From Psychroserpens jangbogonensis (lineage in GTDB: Bacteria > Bacteroidota > Bacteroidia > Flavobacteriales > Flavobacteriaceae): 64,000 nt of DNA. A program made the translations under genes and the position numbers. The stretch covers positions 186,001 through 250,000 of the forward strand of contig NZ_JSWG01000012.1 of assembly GCF_000797465.1 (NCBI RefSeq), written 5' to 3'. Shown one piece after another: positions 45,732 to 54,534 of the stretch. Within the stretch, counting starts at the first letter, position 1, and the number at the start of each line of letters is the position of its first letter. The notes under the pieces were generated by a model, which saw nothing but the letters and a program-made list of their open reading frames with translations, searched no databases and was not told the DNA's origin.

Positions 45732-46334
45732 ATGAAACATTCAAATTATGTTCGCGAACACTTTTTAAGTATTAGTGACGTGAGTAAAAAACTATTTAAC
45801 ATTTTACCATTTCTTATAATTGCCATAATTATTACATCATGCAGTTCCGTTAGAGTTGCCGCGGATTATGATAAAGAAGCCGATTTTAAATCTTATAAAA
45901 CGTTTGCTTTTTTTAAAACAGGTATCGATAAAGCTGAAATAAGCGATTTAGACAAACGAAGAATATTACGTGCCATTGAGGCCGAATTATTAGCAAAAGG
46001 TTTCACAAAATCTGAAAACCCAGACATGCTTGTAAGTATTTTTACGAAATCGCAACAACGTGTTGATGTATACAACAATACTTGGGGATGGGGAAGTTAC
46101 GGTCCTGGTTGGGGAGGATATGGTCCTGGGTGGGGTTATTACAACCAACCTGTAGTTTCCACACAATCTGAAGGCACATTATTCATTGACCTCATTGATA
46201 TGGAGAAGAAAGAACTCGTTTGGCAAGGTATGGGAACGGGGTTTATTTCTCAAAAAATGGATAAAAAAGAAGATCAAATCAAAGAATTTGTAATGAAAAT
46301 ATTAGAAAAATATCCACCTGAAGAAAAAAAATAA
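45732..46334 (+). CDS. DUF4136 lipoprotein
   Basis: The 200-residue protein has a long N region, a hydrophobic helix (FNILPFLIIAIIITSC, lipobox Cys) and a DUF4136 domain (ADYDKEADFKSYKTFAFF ... RRILRAIEAELLAKGF ... PDMLVSIF). A Gly/Trp/Tyr-rich insert (about 117-136) has a duplicated GPGWGGY-type unit. The family consists of outer-membrane-linked lipoproteins of unknown role. It follows hutU by 18 bases and may be co-transcribed. Confidence 0.85.
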   Translation: MKHSNYVREHFLSISDVSKKLFNILPFLIIAIIITSCSSVRVAADYDKEADFKSYKTFAFFKTGIDKAEISDLDKRRILRAIEAELLAKGFTKSENPDMLVSIFTKSQQRVDVYNNTWGWGSYGPGWGGYGPGWGYYNQPVVSTQSEGTLFIDLIDMEKKELVWQGMGTGFISQKMDKKEDQIKEFVMKILEKYPPEEKK

Positions 46335-46355
46335 ACAATACAAATTACATTTTAA

Positions 46356-46392
46356 CAAGCATCAATATAATATTGATGCTTGTCTGTTTTAT
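46356..46392 (+). terminator. hairpin terminator
   Basis: A 13-bp stem (acaagcatcaata / tattgatgcttgt) is followed by ctgttttat. Confidence 0.75.
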
Positions 46393-46425
46393 ATAATGTG
46401 TTTTAAGCTTCACTTATAAAAGCAT

Positions 46426-46433
46426 ATATTTGC
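46426..46433 (+). promoter_or_regulatory. -7 promoter element of the SulP gene
   Basis: TATATTTG matches TAnnTTTG, 21 bases before ATG 46455. Confidence 0.55.
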
Positions 46434-46454
46434 CGACTTTTAAGCGCGAGTATT

Positions 46455-48131
46455 ATGATATTAGGCCAAACCACTAGAAAAAACTTTACCCAAAATCCGA
46501 AAAATGACATTCTTTCAGGTCTAACGGTTGCATTAGCACTCGTTCCTGAAGCAGTGGCATTTGCTTTTGTAGCTGGAATTGATCCTTTAGTTGGACTTTA
46601 TGGTGCATTTATGATGGGAATAGTTACAGCTCTATTTGGTGGACGACCTGGAATGATTTCAGGAGCCACAGGTGCAATGGCAGTTGTAATGGTGCATTTA
46701 ATTCAAAAAGGAAACGAAGTAGGTATTAATCTTGAAACTCCAATAGAAAACCTTGGTCTTCAATGGCTATTTATTACTTTATTATTTGTTGGTGGCATCC
46801 AAGTATCAGCTGGTATTTTCAAATTAGGTAAGTTTGTTAGACTTATTCCGCACCCAGTAATGATGGGATTTGTAAATGGTCTTGCTATTGTTATATTTCT
46901 ATCTCAATTAGGCTTATTCCCAAACGCTGTTCCAAAAGACATCTCTATTTGGTCAAATACATCTGAATGGTTTTCAACATTATTTTCTAATGCTGCCTTC
47001 TGGAAAATGATGGGCTTCATTGGTTTGACAATGGGAATCATGTATGGATTACCTAAACTAACCAAAAAGATTCCTGCTGCTTTGATTGCTATTATAGTCG
47101 TTGCTTGTATTACAATTTTTGGTGGAATTGAAATGAGCACAGTAGGTTCATTTATTCAAGAAGGCGGAGGAAAAGGATTAGAAGGCGGATTACCTACATT
47201 TCAGGACCAAATATTTGGACTTTTTAACACCTTAGCTGGACATTGGGATTTAATACTTTCTACAGCTGTTATTTTAGCTGCAGTTGGCTTAATTGAATCC
47301 TTGATGACACTCAACCTTATTGATGAAATGACAGAAAGTAGAGGGAATGGAAATAGAGAATGTATTGCTCAAGGTGGTGCAAATATGCTCAACGGACTCT
47401 TTGGAGGAATGGGAGGATGCGCTATGATTGGTCAATCAATTATTAATATAGATTCTGGTGGTCGTGGTCGATTATCTGGAGCTGTTGCAGCAATAACTTT
47501 ATTATGTTTTGTGCTATTTGGAGCACCTCTAATTGAGCAGATTCCTATAGCAGCTCTTATAGGTGTAATGTTTATGGTTGTTATTGGAACTTTTGCTTGG
47601 AGTAGTTTTCGAATTATTAGAAAAATCCCATTATCTGATGCCATTGTTTTAATCGCAGTTTCTGCAATAACTGTTTGGAAAGATCTTGCAGTAGCAGTGA
47701 TTGCTGGTGTAATAATCTCAGCGTTAGTATTTGCTTGGAAAAACGCTACTATGATTAGAGCTCGTAAACGCATACAACCAGACGGGACAAAAACATATGA
47801 AATTTGGGGACCGCTTTTCTTTGGTTCTATACAAAATTTTACTTCAAAATTTGATGTAAAGAGTGACCCTCAGAATGTTGAAATAGATTTTATTGAATCT
47901 AGGGTGAGTGACCACTCTGCATTAGAAGCAATCTTTAACTTGGTAAACAAATACGAAGCTGAAGGAAAATCAATAAAGCTTAGACATTTAAGTGAAGATT
48001 GTAAGATTTTGCTGTACAAAGGAAACCCTAAATTTAAAGAAGTAATTGTTGAAGACATTGACGATCCAAGATATCATTTGGCTGCTGATCCAGAAAAATT
48101 CACTAAACCTTTATCTGAATATAACGTATAA
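46455..48131 (+). CDS. SulP-family anion transporter with STAS domain
   Basis: The 558-residue protein has about 14 helices (about 15-420) with SulP landmarks ALALVPEAVAFAFVAGIDPLVGLYGA, GRPGMISGATGAMAVV and GGMGGCAMIGQSIINIDSGGRGRLSG. A C-terminal STAS domain follows (about 445-545; GSIQNF, IESRVSDHSALEAI). SulP proteins carry sulfate, bicarbonate or other anions. No carbonic anhydrase gene is adjacent, so the substrate stays open. It stands alone between hairpins. Confidence 0.9.
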   Translation: MILGQTTRKNFTQNPKNDILSGLTVALALVPEAVAFAFVAGIDPLVGLYGAFMMGIVTALFGGRPGMISGATGAMAVVMVHLIQKGNEVGINLETPIENLGLQWLFITLLFVGGIQVSAGIFKLGKFVRLIPHPVMMGFVNGLAIVIFLSQLGLFPNAVPKDISIWSNTSEWFSTLFSNAAFWKMMGFIGLTMGIMYGLPKLTKKIPAALIAIIVVACITIFGGIEMSTVGSFIQEGGGKGLEGGLPTFQDQIFGLFNTLAGHWDLILSTAVILAAVGLIESLMTLNLIDEMTESRGNGNRECIAQGGANMLNGLFGGMGGCAMIGQSIINIDSGGRGRLSGAVAAITLLCFVLFGAPLIEQIPIAALIGVMFMVVIGTFAWSSFRIIRKIPLSDAIVLIAVSAITVWKDLAVAVIAGVIISALVFAWKNATMIRARKRIQPDGTKTYEIWGPLFFGSIQNFTSKFDVKSDPQNVEIDFIESRVSDHSALEAIFNLVNKYEAEGKSIKLRHLSEDCKILLYKGNPKFKEVIVEDIDDPRYHLAADPEKFTKPLSEYNV

Positions 48132-48163
48132 AAAAAGCGACCAAATTTTGGTCGCTTTTTTCT
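48132..48163. terminator. bidirectional terminator
   Basis: A near-perfect palindrome (aaaaagcgaccaaa / tttggtcgcttttt) lies between the convergent SulP and small secreted genes. Confidence 0.88.
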
Positions 48164-48177
48164 ATATGATTATTGGA

Positions 48178-48549
48178 TTATAAATCTTTTGCCAAGTCTA
48201 GATATTTTAAAAACTGTTTTTCAGTTAAAATTTCTTTCATTTTGGCCATAACGTATTTATCCATTTTAGCTTGCTTATCTCCTTGAATTTTAGCACCACT
48301 ATCAGCACCTACCCTACTCATTTTTTCTCCTGCCTTAGCAAAAAGAGCATACACTTGCTCTTGCTGTTTTTCATTTAAACCTAATGGACGTATTAAGCTA
48401 GCAGTCTTCTTTTTCGCACTAACTTCAGTTTTAGTTTTATCAACACTAATAGACTGTACTTCTTTTTTCATTTTAGCCTGAGCAGTTACAGATTGATTTC
48501 CTGCAAACAAAAATAAAGCTGTGGCAATAAGTAAAATATTTTTTTTCAT
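48178..48549 (-). CDS. small secreted helical protein, unknown
   Basis: The 123-residue protein has a signal peptide (KKNILLIATALFLFAGNQSVTAQ) and a Lys-rich helical mature part with LGLNEKQQEQVYALFAKAG and a C-terminal MKEILTEKQFLKYLDLA. The pairing of an LxxKQ helix with LTEKQF resembles the proteins at 29352 and 29918. It probably acts in the periplasm; function unknown. Confidence 0.7.
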   Translation of the reverse strand: MKKNILLIATALFLFAGNQSVTAQAKMKKEVQSISVDKTKTEVSAKKKTASLIRPLGLNEKQQEQVYALFAKAGEKMSRVGADSGAKIQGDKQAKMDKYVMAKMKEILTEKQFLKYLDLAKDL

Positions 48550-48650
48550 AATATAGTAAGATAAATTAATGGTTCAATATACAAAATTTGAAATACTTCA
48601 CACATTAATATTTTTAAAAACGAGGGATTACACGAGGAAACGCAATTGTA

Positions 48651-49754
48651 TTACATAACAATATCATTCTTCCATACATAAGCTTCTGGTATATCTGTAT
48701 CATCAATAAGTTGTCTAATATCTATTTCGATACCTCTACTCATATCTGTTATTGGAATATCATTAGGCCCACCTTCAAAAGGGTTTTCAGTATTCTCTCC
48801 AATAACTTCCATGGTATGAAATACCCATGCTAATAAAGTGCTAAAGGGAATTGAAAACCACACAAAATGATGCGCTATAAATTCTTGAATGCGATGTAAA
48901 GTGGATGTATGAGACACATGATTTACCAAATCATCAACAATGTGTTCACCTATAGATTCAAATTCTTGCATGATACCAAAGGGTAAAAGAATGATAAAAA
49001 TCCAAACAAACATATAATTTAGCGTTGCAAATTGCCTTGGATATGGGAAATTTTTGATACGCTCACTTTTTCCTTGTAGAGTATAAAATTCGACTAATAC
49101 ATTAGCCATTTCCATATGCCTAAAATCTTCTATCAAGCCAACATTCATCAATTCTTTAAGACGTCTAGATTGTACTCCAAGTAATTGTGAAGCTTTATTG
49201 CCTTTAGCAAATATTTCTTTATATTCTTCTTCTGAAATATAACCTTTAATAGCGTCTTCAATTGGAGTTTCATCTTCACAAACTCGAAAATGAGCTTCTT
49301 TAAATTCTCTAGTAGATCGCTTCTCCTTAAGATGCATTTCCCAAGGCTTATCTTGTCTTAACATGTAACGTAATGCAGTTAACCAAGCTACATGACGATG
49401 TACAAGTTCTCGCTTTATTGATTGTAATTCGTTATCACTTAATTTAGACGATGCATGTGTATTGGTAATGAAATCTTTAACCATTATAGTCCAAGAGCGA
49501 GATGTATTAACAATGCCTCCCCAAATTTTACGTGCTTCCCAAAGACGGTCATAAGATGCATTATTTTTAAAACTAACTATAAATGCTACTGCAGTACCTA
49601 AAACGCCTAAAGGAAGCCAAGGCAAATGCAACCACTTTAATCCAACTATATCAAATAAAAGAACAGGAACAGTTGCTAAAATAAGAAATAGGAAAATATG
49701 GCGACGTGTCCATTTTAAAACACCTCTAACAGGAAATATTCTCTTTGTATACAT
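48651..49754 (-). CDS. bestrophin-family membrane channel
   Basis: The 367-residue protein has four main helices: two near the N terminus (RRHIFLFLILATVPVLLFDI; WLPLGVLGTAVAFIVSFKNN) and two in the C-terminal half (FVWIFIILLPFGIM; HFVWFSIPFSTLLAWVF). The bestrophin signatures SFKNNASYDRLWEARK and ENPFEGGPNDIP are clear. Bacterial bestrophins form pentameric ion channels. It follows the E1 gene by 33 bases on the same strand, possibly as the tail of the paa operon, though no functional link is evident. Confidence 0.88.
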   Translation of the reverse strand: MYTKRIFPVRGVLKWTRRHIFLFLILATVPVLLFDIVGLKWLHLPWLPLGVLGTAVAFIVSFKNNASYDRLWEARKIWGGIVNTSRSWTIMVKDFITNTHASSKLSDNELQSIKRELVHRHVAWLTALRYMLRQDKPWEMHLKEKRSTREFKEAHFRVCEDETPIEDAIKGYISEEEYKEIFAKGNKASQLLGVQSRRLKELMNVGLIEDFRHMEMANVLVEFYTLQGKSERIKNFPYPRQFATLNYMFVWIFIILLPFGIMQEFESIGEHIVDDLVNHVSHTSTLHRIQEFIAHHFVWFSIPFSTLLAWVFHTMEVIGENTENPFEGGPNDIPITDMSRGIEIDIRQLIDDTDIPEAYVWKNDIVM

Positions 49755-49787
49755 GAAATAATATTATATCACGTAAGATACAAAAGA

Positions 49788-51842
49788 CTAGTAATTAATC
49801 AAGCTTTCTATTTTAGTCTTTACTTTCTCCGTTGAAGGAATCATCGTTTGTTCTAAGGTTGAATTTAAAGGAATCGCTGGCATATTTTCACTACCAATTG
49901 TCATTACTGGTGCATCTAAATATTTAAAACACTCTTCTTGTATTTTTCCAGCTAAAGCTCTAGCAAAACTATTATTAGAAGGTTCTTCAGTAACTACTAA
50001 ACATTTTCCTGTTTTTTTAACCGAAGCCATGATAGTGTCTTCATCTAAAGGATACAAAGTCCTCAAATCAATAATTTCAATTTGATCACGCATTCCTAAT
50101 TCTCCAGAGGCATTGTAAGCCCAATGGACTCCCATTCCATATGTAACTATTGTAAGTGTTTCTAGATCATCTTGCTTCCAGATTTCTTGTAGTACCCAAG
50201 CTTTACCAAATGGCAAAACATAGTCTTCAGAAGGCTCAACAGATGTTGCTGTTAACGTTCCAGGAACTTTTGACCAATACAAACCTTTATGCTCTAAAAT
50301 CACGACTGGATTTGGATCATAATAAGCGGCTTTCATCAAGCCTTTTAAATCGGCTCCATTACTTGGATAAGCTATTTTAATTCCGCGTATATTAGTTAAT
50401 ACACTTTCTACAGAAGACGAATGATAAGGTCCACCACTACCATAAGCGCCAATTGGTACACGAAGAATCATGCTTACTGGCCATTTCCCGTTAGAAAGGT
50501 AACAGCTGCGACTCACTTCTGTAAACAACTGATTTAGTCCTGGCCAAATATAATCAGCAAACTGAACTTCAACAATAGGCTTTAATCCAACAGCACTCAT
50601 ACCAACCGTTGAACCAACGATAAAGGCTTCTTGAATTGGTGTATTAAAAACACGATCATCTCCAAATTTTTGAGCTAACGTAGCTGCTTCTCTAAACACA
50701 CCACCTAATCGTCCGCCAACATCTTGTCCATAAAGCAAACATTCTTTGTGCTTTCTCATGAGCTCTTCAACTGCGAATAATGCGCAATCTACCATAACTA
50801 CTTTATCAGCACCTTCGGGAGATCGAACTCCTTTTTCTTCAGTAATTGGTGTTGGCACAAAGTCATTTGTAAATAAATCTTCAGGCTTTGGATCTTCAGC
50901 TTTTAATGCTTCTTTAAAATCACTTTCTACTTTCACTTTCGCAGAATTCTCAATGGCATCAACTTCTTCAGATGAAAACCCATTATCTAATAATTGTTGC
51001 TTAATTACTGGATAAGGATCACGAGATCTTGCTTCTTCCAAATCATCACGATACCATTCCATTCGTACACCTGATGTATGATGGTTTAATAACGGAACTT
51101 TTGCATGAATTAAAAATGGCCGACGTTCTTTACGAATAGTAGCTATAACCTTTTCAACAGCTTCATAGCTTTCTATAAAGTTGGCACCATCAATTGAAAT
51201 TGCATCTAAACCATGAAATCCTTGAGCATATTCAAAAGCATTTTGTGCTCTAGTTTCAGCTGCATTAGCAGAAATATCCCAACCGTTATCTTGTACTAAA
51301 TACAAAATTGGCATTTGCTTTAAAGCAGCCATTTGAAAGGCTTCAGAAATTTCACCTTCGGTAACTGAAGCATCTCCTAAAGAGCAAACTACAAAAGGTA
51401 AATCTTTAAGTGTTTTATCGTCAAGACCTTGAAGTTCTTTATATTTCATTCCCATAGCAACACCAGTAGCAGGAATAGTTTGCATACCAGTTGCAGAGGA
51501 TTGATGAGGAATCTTAGGTTTGTCATCATCCTTTAAACTAGGATGGCAATAATATGTTCTTCCTCCAGAAAAAGGATCAGCTTTTTTGGCTAATAATTGC
51601 AACATTAAATCATAAGGTTCTAATCCAAATGATAATAACATAGCATCATCTCTATAATATGGAAAGGCATAATCCTGAGGTAATAATTGCATTCCTAAGG
51701 CTGTTTGAATAGCTTCATGACCTCTTGATGTGGCGTGCACATATTTTGAAACCTGTTTGAAATTCGCTTCATATAATTCTGCCATAGACTTGGCAGTACA
51801 CAAATTTGAAAACCCTTTTTTTAGTATCTCTTTATTCATCAT
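49788..51842 (-). CDS. 2-oxoisovalerate dehydrogenase E1, alpha-beta fusion
   Basis: The 684-residue thiamine-diphosphate enzyme combines alpha (about 1-310) and beta (about 345-684) subunits. The TPP site is GDASVTEGEISEAFQMAALKQ with QDNGWDIS; the beta part has YGQDVGGRLGGVFREA and PIVEVQFADYIWPGLNQ. It decarboxylates branched-chain 2-oxo acids and passes the acyl group to the E2 encoded directly upstream. Fused E1 is usual in Bacteroidota. E3 is not in the window. Confidence 0.9.
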   Translation of the reverse strand: MMNKEILKKGFSNLCTAKSMAELYEANFKQVSKYVHATSRGHEAIQTALGMQLLPQDYAFPYYRDDAMLLSFGLEPYDLMLQLLAKKADPFSGGRTYYCHPSLKDDDKPKIPHQSSATGMQTIPATGVAMGMKYKELQGLDDKTLKDLPFVVCSLGDASVTEGEISEAFQMAALKQMPILYLVQDNGWDISANAAETRAQNAFEYAQGFHGLDAISIDGANFIESYEAVEKVIATIRKERRPFLIHAKVPLLNHHTSGVRMEWYRDDLEEARSRDPYPVIKQQLLDNGFSSEEVDAIENSAKVKVESDFKEALKAEDPKPEDLFTNDFVPTPITEEKGVRSPEGADKVVMVDCALFAVEELMRKHKECLLYGQDVGGRLGGVFREAATLAQKFGDDRVFNTPIQEAFIVGSTVGMSAVGLKPIVEVQFADYIWPGLNQLFTEVSRSCYLSNGKWPVSMILRVPIGAYGSGGPYHSSSVESVLTNIRGIKIAYPSNGADLKGLMKAAYYDPNPVVILEHKGLYWSKVPGTLTATSVEPSEDYVLPFGKAWVLQEIWKQDDLETLTIVTYGMGVHWAYNASGELGMRDQIEIIDLRTLYPLDEDTIMASVKKTGKCLVVTEEPSNNSFARALAGKIQEECFKYLDAPVMTIGSENMPAIPLNSTLEQTMIPSTEKVKTKIESLINY

Positions 51843-51870
51843 AATTCCTATAAAACAGGTAATTCTTTAT

Positions 51871-53178
51871 TTATATTTTTCTGTTGGTATCGAATTGCTC
51901 AAAGTAATCAGCAACGCGACGTACAAAGCTTCCTCCAAGGAATCCATCTACCACTCTATGATCAAATGATAAGGATAGATACATCATGCTTCTAATAGCA
52001 ATTTCATCGCCTTTTTCTGTGGTAATCACTTCAGGTCGCTTCTTTATAATTCCTAAAGCTAGGATAGCAACTTCTGGTTGATTGATAATTGGTGTTCCCA
52101 TGACACTACCAAAGGTTCCTACATTAGAAATCGTGAATGTGCCACCTTGAATATCATCAGCTTTCAAATTATTTTCTCTAGCTCTTTTTGCAAGTTCATT
52201 AACATCTTCAGCTAAACTTTTCAAATCTTTTGTATCAGCATTTCTAACCACAGGGACAATTAAATTTCCACTAGGTAATGCTGTAGCCATACCTATATTA
52301 ATATCTTCTTTAACAATGATATTTTTGCCATCGACTGAAGCATTGATATTTGGAAAATCTTTAACTGCTTTTGCAACAGCCTCAACAAATAATGGTGTAA
52401 AGGTTAAGCGTTCTCCATGTTTTTCTTGAAAAGGTACTTTGTTTGCGTTTCGCCAATTTACCATATTGGTTAAATCTGCCTCTACATATGCTGTAACGTG
52501 TGGTGATGTATGTTTTGAATACACCATATGATCTGCAATCATTTGACGCATACGATCCATTTCAATCACTTTGCCTTTTCCTTTATCAAATTTTAATTGT
52601 GGAATGCGATACGCTGTTGGGTCTTGTTGAGAAACAGGCTGAGCAAATTTAAACGGTCGACCATCTTCTATATACTGAAAGACATCACTCTTGCGCAAGC
52701 GATCGTCATGACCAGTAGCTGGAATTCTCGCTAATTCTTCAAAACTAATATGATTTTCTTTGGCAATTTTGATTATTAATGGCGAAAAGAATGTATTCGA
52801 ATTTGACACGCTAAATTGGTCTGAAGAGACAACAGAAGTAGGCCTTGGTCTTTTTGATGTTTTAGGTTTTTCTCCTTTTGTTTGTTCGAGTTTACTATCT
52901 GCTTTTTTAGACGTTTTTTTAGACGCTGAAACTTCACCGTTTGTTTTAATTATGGCGATAGTTGCTCCAATTTTAATAACATCATTAGCATTATATAAAA
53001 TCTCCTCAATTACACCTGAAACTGTTGAAGGCACTTCAGAATCGACCTTATCTGTAGCAACTTCTAAAAGCATTTCATCTTCTTCTATGGTATCACCAAC
53101 ATTTTTGAACCATGTAATTATGGCTGCATCAGTTATACTTTCACCCAATTTGGGCATTTTAAATTCAACTCTTGACAT
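51871..53178 (-). CDS. branched-chain 2-oxoacid dehydrogenase E2 (lipoyl acyltransferase)
   Basis: The 435-residue protein has an N-terminal lipoyl domain with lipoyl-Lys44 (EVATDKVDSEVP), a Lys/Pro-rich linker, a peripheral subunit-binding domain (about 125-165; SPLIIKIAKENHISFEELARIPATG) and the catalytic domain with HRVVDG (His407, Asp411). It transfers acyl groups to CoA. The lipoyl group would come from LipA (4689). It lies 2 bases after paaY and 28 bases before E1. Confidence 0.92.
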   Translation of the reverse strand: MSRVEFKMPKLGESITDAAIITWFKNVGDTIEEDEMLLEVATDKVDSEVPSTVSGVIEEILYNANDVIKIGATIAIIKTNGEVSASKKTSKKADSKLEQTKGEKPKTSKRPRPTSVVSSDQFSVSNSNTFFSPLIIKIAKENHISFEELARIPATGHDDRLRKSDVFQYIEDGRPFKFAQPVSQQDPTAYRIPQLKFDKGKGKVIEMDRMRQMIADHMVYSKHTSPHVTAYVEADLTNMVNWRNANKVPFQEKHGERLTFTPLFVEAVAKAVKDFPNINASVDGKNIIVKEDINIGMATALPSGNLIVPVVRNADTKDLKSLAEDVNELAKRARENNLKADDIQGGTFTISNVGTFGSVMGTPIINQPEVAILALGIIKKRPEVITTEKGDEIAIRSMMYLSLSFDHRVVDGFLGGSFVRRVADYFEQFDTNRKI

Positions 53179-53180
53179 AG

Positions 53181-53777
53181 TTATTTTTTCATAAAATCAC
53201 GAAGTGTTTTATAAACATCTTCTTGTACTTTCATATGTTCTGGGACTTCTCTCAAAGGCTCAGCTTCTTTTAAACTTTCGTGGCAATCCGCTGGTAACTG
53301 TTGGTATAATTGTGTGCCTTTTGTTTTCCATTCAATCATTTCATCACTCACTTCTTTAATCACTTTTGCTGGATTACCAACTACTAAACTGCGCTTTGGA
53401 ATAATAGTTTGAGCTTTTACAAATGCCATTGCACCTACTATGGATTCGTCTCCAATCTCGGCATCGTCCATAATTACAGTATTCATACCAATAAGGCAAT
53501 TTCTACCTAAATTAGCGCCATGAATAATGGCTCCATGACCTACATGTGCACTTTCTTTAAGTGTGATAGATTTCCCTGGAAACATATGGACTGTACAATT
53601 TTCTTGCACGTTCACACCATCTTCCAAAATTATTTGTCCCCAATCTCCACGAATTGCAGCACCTGGACCAATATAACAGTTCTTTCCTATAATGACATTA
53701 CCTGTAACAGCAGCCAAGGGATGCACGAAACTACTTTCGTGAACAACTGGTGTATAGTCTTTAAAACTGTAAATCAT
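53181..53777 (-). CDS. paaY: PaaY, gamma-carbonic-anhydrase-like thioesterase
   Basis: The 198-residue left-handed beta-helix protein has hexapeptide repeats (VTGNVIIGKNCYIGPGAAIRGD ...) and metal-binding His in VHMFPGK, HVGHGAIIHG. PaaY of the phenylacetate pathway hydrolyses dead-end CoA thioesters formed when the epoxide or oxepin breaks down. Its location between a crotonase and E2 in the paa operon supports PaaY over a general acyltransferase. Confidence 0.88.
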   Translation of the reverse strand: MIYSFKDYTPVVHESSFVHPLAAVTGNVIIGKNCYIGPGAAIRGDWGQIILEDGVNVQENCTVHMFPGKSITLKESAHVGHGAIIHGANLGRNCLIGMNTVIMDDAEIGDESIVGAMAFVKAQTIIPKRSLVVGNPAKVIKEVSDEMIEWKTKGTQLYQQLPADCHESLKEAEPLREVPEHMKVQEDVYKTLRDFMKK

Positions 53778-53779
53778 TC

Positions 53780-54532
53780 TTATTTAAATCCTTTTAATTT
53801 TTCTTTTGTAAAATCTGATAGCACTAATCGTCCGCTTGTTTCCGCACGTTCTGCTAACAAATCATCCCAATCATCAGTGCCTTTCCAGAATACTTTTTTC
53901 ATTTCCAACATTGCTTCTGTATTATAGGTACATAAATGTTCAGCAGTTACTTTTACAGCGTCGTCAAGTTCTTCTGTATTCTCATAAACATGTGTAAATA
54001 AACCTTTCTGTTTTGCCCATTCCGCAGGATAAAACGAATTGGCATCAATGGCTATTTGTGACATCGCACTTAATCCCATTTTGCGTTCGATTGCTGGTCC
54101 TACAACAAATGGACCAATACCTATATTCAATTCACTCAACTTGATAGCCGCGAATTTTGTTCCCATACAATAATCTGTTGAAGCCGCAAGACCTACTCCT
54201 CCTCCAACTGTTTTTCCTTGAACTCGTCCAATAATAAATTTTGGACATTTACGCATCGAATTAATCACATTTGCAAACCCAGAAAAGAATACTTTTCCTG
54301 TTGCTGCATCATTAATATTTATAAGTTCCTTAAAACTCGCACCAGCACAAAAAGTTCTATCGCCTCCACTTTTTAAAACAATGACCTTGATGGCATCGTT
54401 TTCTCCTGCTTCTGTAATTGTCTGAGCTAGTTTAGCTAATATATCTCCAGGCAAGGAATTATGAGCTGGGTGAAAAAATTCAATATATCCTACTGCGTTT
54501 TCAATCGTTTGTTTAACGTATGGTTGTGTCAT
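53780..54532 (-). CDS. paaF: enoyl-CoA hydratase/isomerase family protein, probable PaaF
   Basis: The 250-residue crotonase-fold protein has oxyanion-hole segments TFCAGASFKEL and GKTVGGGVGLAAS, and a Glu in KLSELNIGIGP at the position of the first catalytic Glu. The position of the second crotonase Glu is not Glu (LSAMSQIA). In the paa operon, with PaaG encoded separately, it best fills PaaF (2,3-dehydroadipyl-CoA hydratase), but the sequence is divergent and another crotonase role is possible. Confidence 0.72.
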   Translation of the reverse strand: MTQPYVKQTIENAVGYIEFFHPAHNSLPGDILAKLAQTITEAGENDAIKVIVLKSGGDRTFCAGASFKELININDAATGKVFFSGFANVINSMRKCPKFIIGRVQGKTVGGGVGLAASTDYCMGTKFAAIKLSELNIGIGPFVVGPAIERKMGLSAMSQIAIDANSFYPAEWAKQKGLFTHVYENTEELDDAVKVTAEHLCTYNTEAMLEMKKVFWKGTDDWDDLLAERAETSGRLVLSDFTKEKLKGFK

Positions 54533-54534
54533 AA

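Noticed and set aside
53780-54532. Missing second catalytic Glu as evidence of an inactive PaaF
   Set aside because: From memory, other paa crotonases including the E. coli PaaF also vary at this position, so it does not show inactivity.
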